The position numbers and the translations under genes are program-made. The notes below the pieces were generated by a model. It was not told the origin of the DNA. It made no database searches and worked only from the letters and a program-made list of their open reading frames with translations. Below, one piece after another: positions 62,706 through 64,000 of a stretch of 64,000 bases of DNA. Source of the stretch: CAVPDE01 sp963707125 (lineage in GTDB: Bacteria > Desulfobacterota > DSM-4660 > Desulfatiglandales > HGW-15); contig CAVPOU010000023.1 in NCBI GenBank assembly GCA_963707125.1, forward strand, positions 124,001 to 188,000. The letters are read 5' to 3'. Every line of letters starts with the position of its first letter. Position 1 is the first letter of the stretch.

Positions 62706-63797
62706 ATGAAAAAAATCTCAAGGAGAACCTTCATCAAGGGTGCGGCTGTCGTGGGAACTGCTTTTGCCGCGTCTCCCATGATCTTTGTCCCCAGAGCCCG
62801 TGCCTCTTATGCGAAAAAGACGATCATTCACCCGAACGTGAACAACCTTCGAGTGGTCGGTATCACAGATCCTTCCATGACCAGAGCTGAGGAGGTTGGA
62901 ATCGACTGGGTGCGGCAGGAAGAACTGGTCGTGCAGAAACCCGTGTGGGAGAACCTTGACCGTTTGGCTTGCGCACTCACTGATGTCCAGAACCCTGAGC
63001 AGGCTTGGCAAAGCATCTTCATCAAGCCTCCGCGCAAACCATGGTCCGAGGCGATCGTAGCCATAAAGACGAATCACATCATGGTACAGCACACCCGCAG
63101 CGCGGTCATGTCCAAGATCTGCCATGTCCTCACGGATGTTGTTGGCGTCAAAGGCTCCAATATCCATATCTATGATGCTTGTCACGGAAGCGACCTGTCA
63201 AAGGAGACTCCTTTCAAGGGCCTTCCCGAAGGCACACGCATCGAGGACCGATGGGGAGCAAGCAATACGAACACGCTTGTCCCTTCACCCTGGAGAAGCG
63301 GGAACGACAAAGCCAAGTGCATCAAGCATCTTGTGGACGGATCGGTGGATATCCTGGTCAACATCTCCATGTGCAAAGGCCACAGCAGAACTTACGGCGG
63401 CTTCACCATGACCATGAAAAACCACTTCGGCACCTTTTCTCCATCGCCCGGGCATCAGGATCAGGCTTTGGAATATCTGCTGGCCCTCAATAAAACCGAA
63501 GAGATCCTGGGCCCCATGGACAAGCAGACAGGGAAAGTCCTCTATCCTCGCCAGCAGCTCTGCCTCGTTGACGCGCTCTGGGCGAGCAAGCCGGGTCCCG
63601 GCGGAAATCCCACTCATCAACCCAACTTCCTGGCCATGGGCGTGATGTCTCCGATCGTGGATTACGTGCTGGCAACCCGTTTCAGAGGGGAAAAGATGGG
63701 CTGGGCGCCGGACATGGAAGCCTTGAACCGTTTTCTCACAGAGTTCGGTTACACCGAAGCGGATCTGCCGAACGGCGGGAAGATCATGGAGATTTGA
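62706..63797 (+). CDS. Tat-exported DUF362 domain protein
   Basis: A 363-residue protein with a twin-arginine signal (SRRTFIKGAAVVGTAFAASP) and a DUF362-type body. IKTNHIMVQHTRSAV, VNISMCKGHSRTYGGFTMTMKNHFG and a late LVDALWASKPGPGG are typical of that family, whose role is unknown. Few cysteines are present, so unlike some relatives it has no ferredoxin domain. The ATG at 62706 follows AGAAAGGA. It would be folded with any cofactor in the cytoplasm before export. Confidence 0.82.
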   Translation: MKKISRRTFIKGAAVVGTAFAASPMIFVPRARASYAKKTIIHPNVNNLRVVGITDPSMTRAEEVGIDWVRQEELVVQKPVWENLDRLACALTDVQNPEQAWQSIFIKPPRKPWSEAIVAIKTNHIMVQHTRSAVMSKICHVLTDVVGVKGSNIHIYDACHGSDLSKETPFKGLPEGTRIEDRWGASNTNTLVPSPWRSGNDKAKCIKHLVDGSVDILVNISMCKGHSRTYGGFTMTMKNHFGTFSPSPGHQDQALEYLLALNKTEEILGPMDKQTGKVLYPRQQLCLVDALWASKPGPGGNPTHQPNFLAMGVMSPIVDYVLATRFRGEKMGWAPDMEALNRFLTEFGYTEADLPNGGKIMEI

Positions 63798-63817
63798 TGG
63801 CTCCGGAACAGGAAATC

Positions 63818-63847
63818 CCCTCCACCTCCCCTTTCGTCAAAGGGGAG
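63818..63847. repeat. CCTCCCCTTT/AAAGGGGAGG hairpin
   Basis: ACCTCCCCTTTCG and CAAAGGGGAGGGC form a short perfect stem 20 bp after the DUF362 stop. The remaining bases to the window end show no gene. Confidence 0.6.
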
Positions 63848-64000
63848 GGCAGCCGTGGAATCACGAGAAAGCCTTCAATCCTTTCTTAAAGGGGGATACA
63901 GGGGGATTTTGCTGCGATGTTTTCGCGATTTTAGGCCTCTGCCTCCTTCTTATCTCTTGCTCTCTCCCTAAACCAAACCCTTTTCTAGAAGGCCCCAAAC

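Overview
The window looks like chromosome from an uncultured anaerobic deltaproteobacterium (Desulfobacterota, Syntrophobacterales-like). The case rests on HdrD-type iron-sulfur proteins with CCG domains, an 11-heme cytochrome c fused to a membrane cytochrome b, TRAP transporters, a DVU0772-family protein, CoA-transferases, and a thioredoxin-like gene that reads through an in-frame TGA as selenocysteine. The assignment is by gene content only. There are no rRNA, tRNA or CRISPR loci and no clear prophage.

Layout. 0-2 kb: FHA-GAF-PAS signalling protein and a truncated alcohol dehydrogenase. 2-13 kb (minus strand): tartronate-semialdehyde-reductase-like enzyme, serine/alanine-glyoxylate aminotransferase, lipoate ligase, HdrD-like protein, GcvH-like lipoyl carrier, second HdrD-like protein, GlcD flavoprotein and cytochrome c/b fusion. 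Together these look like a hydroxyacid- or thiol-oxidising electron-transfer module. 13-21 kb (minus): 3-hydroxyacyl-CoA dehydrogenase, orphan LivK-type binding protein, TRAP transporter dctPQM, frameshifted LarA-family protein and an SDR. 21.5-29 kb: receiver-only regulator, sigma-54 activator, CoA-transferase, MaoC hydratase and acetoacetyl-CoA synthetase. 29.5-36.6 kb: flavoprotein, a G+C-rich second TRAP cluster broken by many frameshifts, a second receiver protein and a frameshifted D-2-hydroxyacid dehydrogenase. 37-49 kb (plus): IclR regulator, glyoxylate-carboligase-like enzyme, LarA homologue, GlcD, GlcE-like, GlcF, transketolase-like protein, and a facing FAH-fold hydratase. 49.7-64 kb: mixed housekeeping and accessory genes (HIT, FHA-GAF, acetyl-CoA hydrolase/GNAT, SbcD-like nuclease, GH15 glucoamylase, BrnT/BrnA toxin-antitoxin, flavoprotein, selenoprotein, MFS, Tat-exported DUF362).

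Functionally, the window centres on two- and three-carbon hydroxy and oxo acids. TRAP systems would import the acids, LarA-type enzymes would epimerise them, and GlcDEF/HdrD proteins would oxidise them. Gcl-like, GarR-like and aminotransferase enzymes would carry glyoxylate to glycerate or glycine. CoA enzymes feed beta-hydroxyacyl and acetoacetate metabolism.

The intergenic DNA is the other striking part. It is filled with many families of hairpins whose arms are reiterated 6-9 nt words, with nested palindromes sharing one outer arm, and with a 61-bp-period palindrome array. Several genes end inside such elements.
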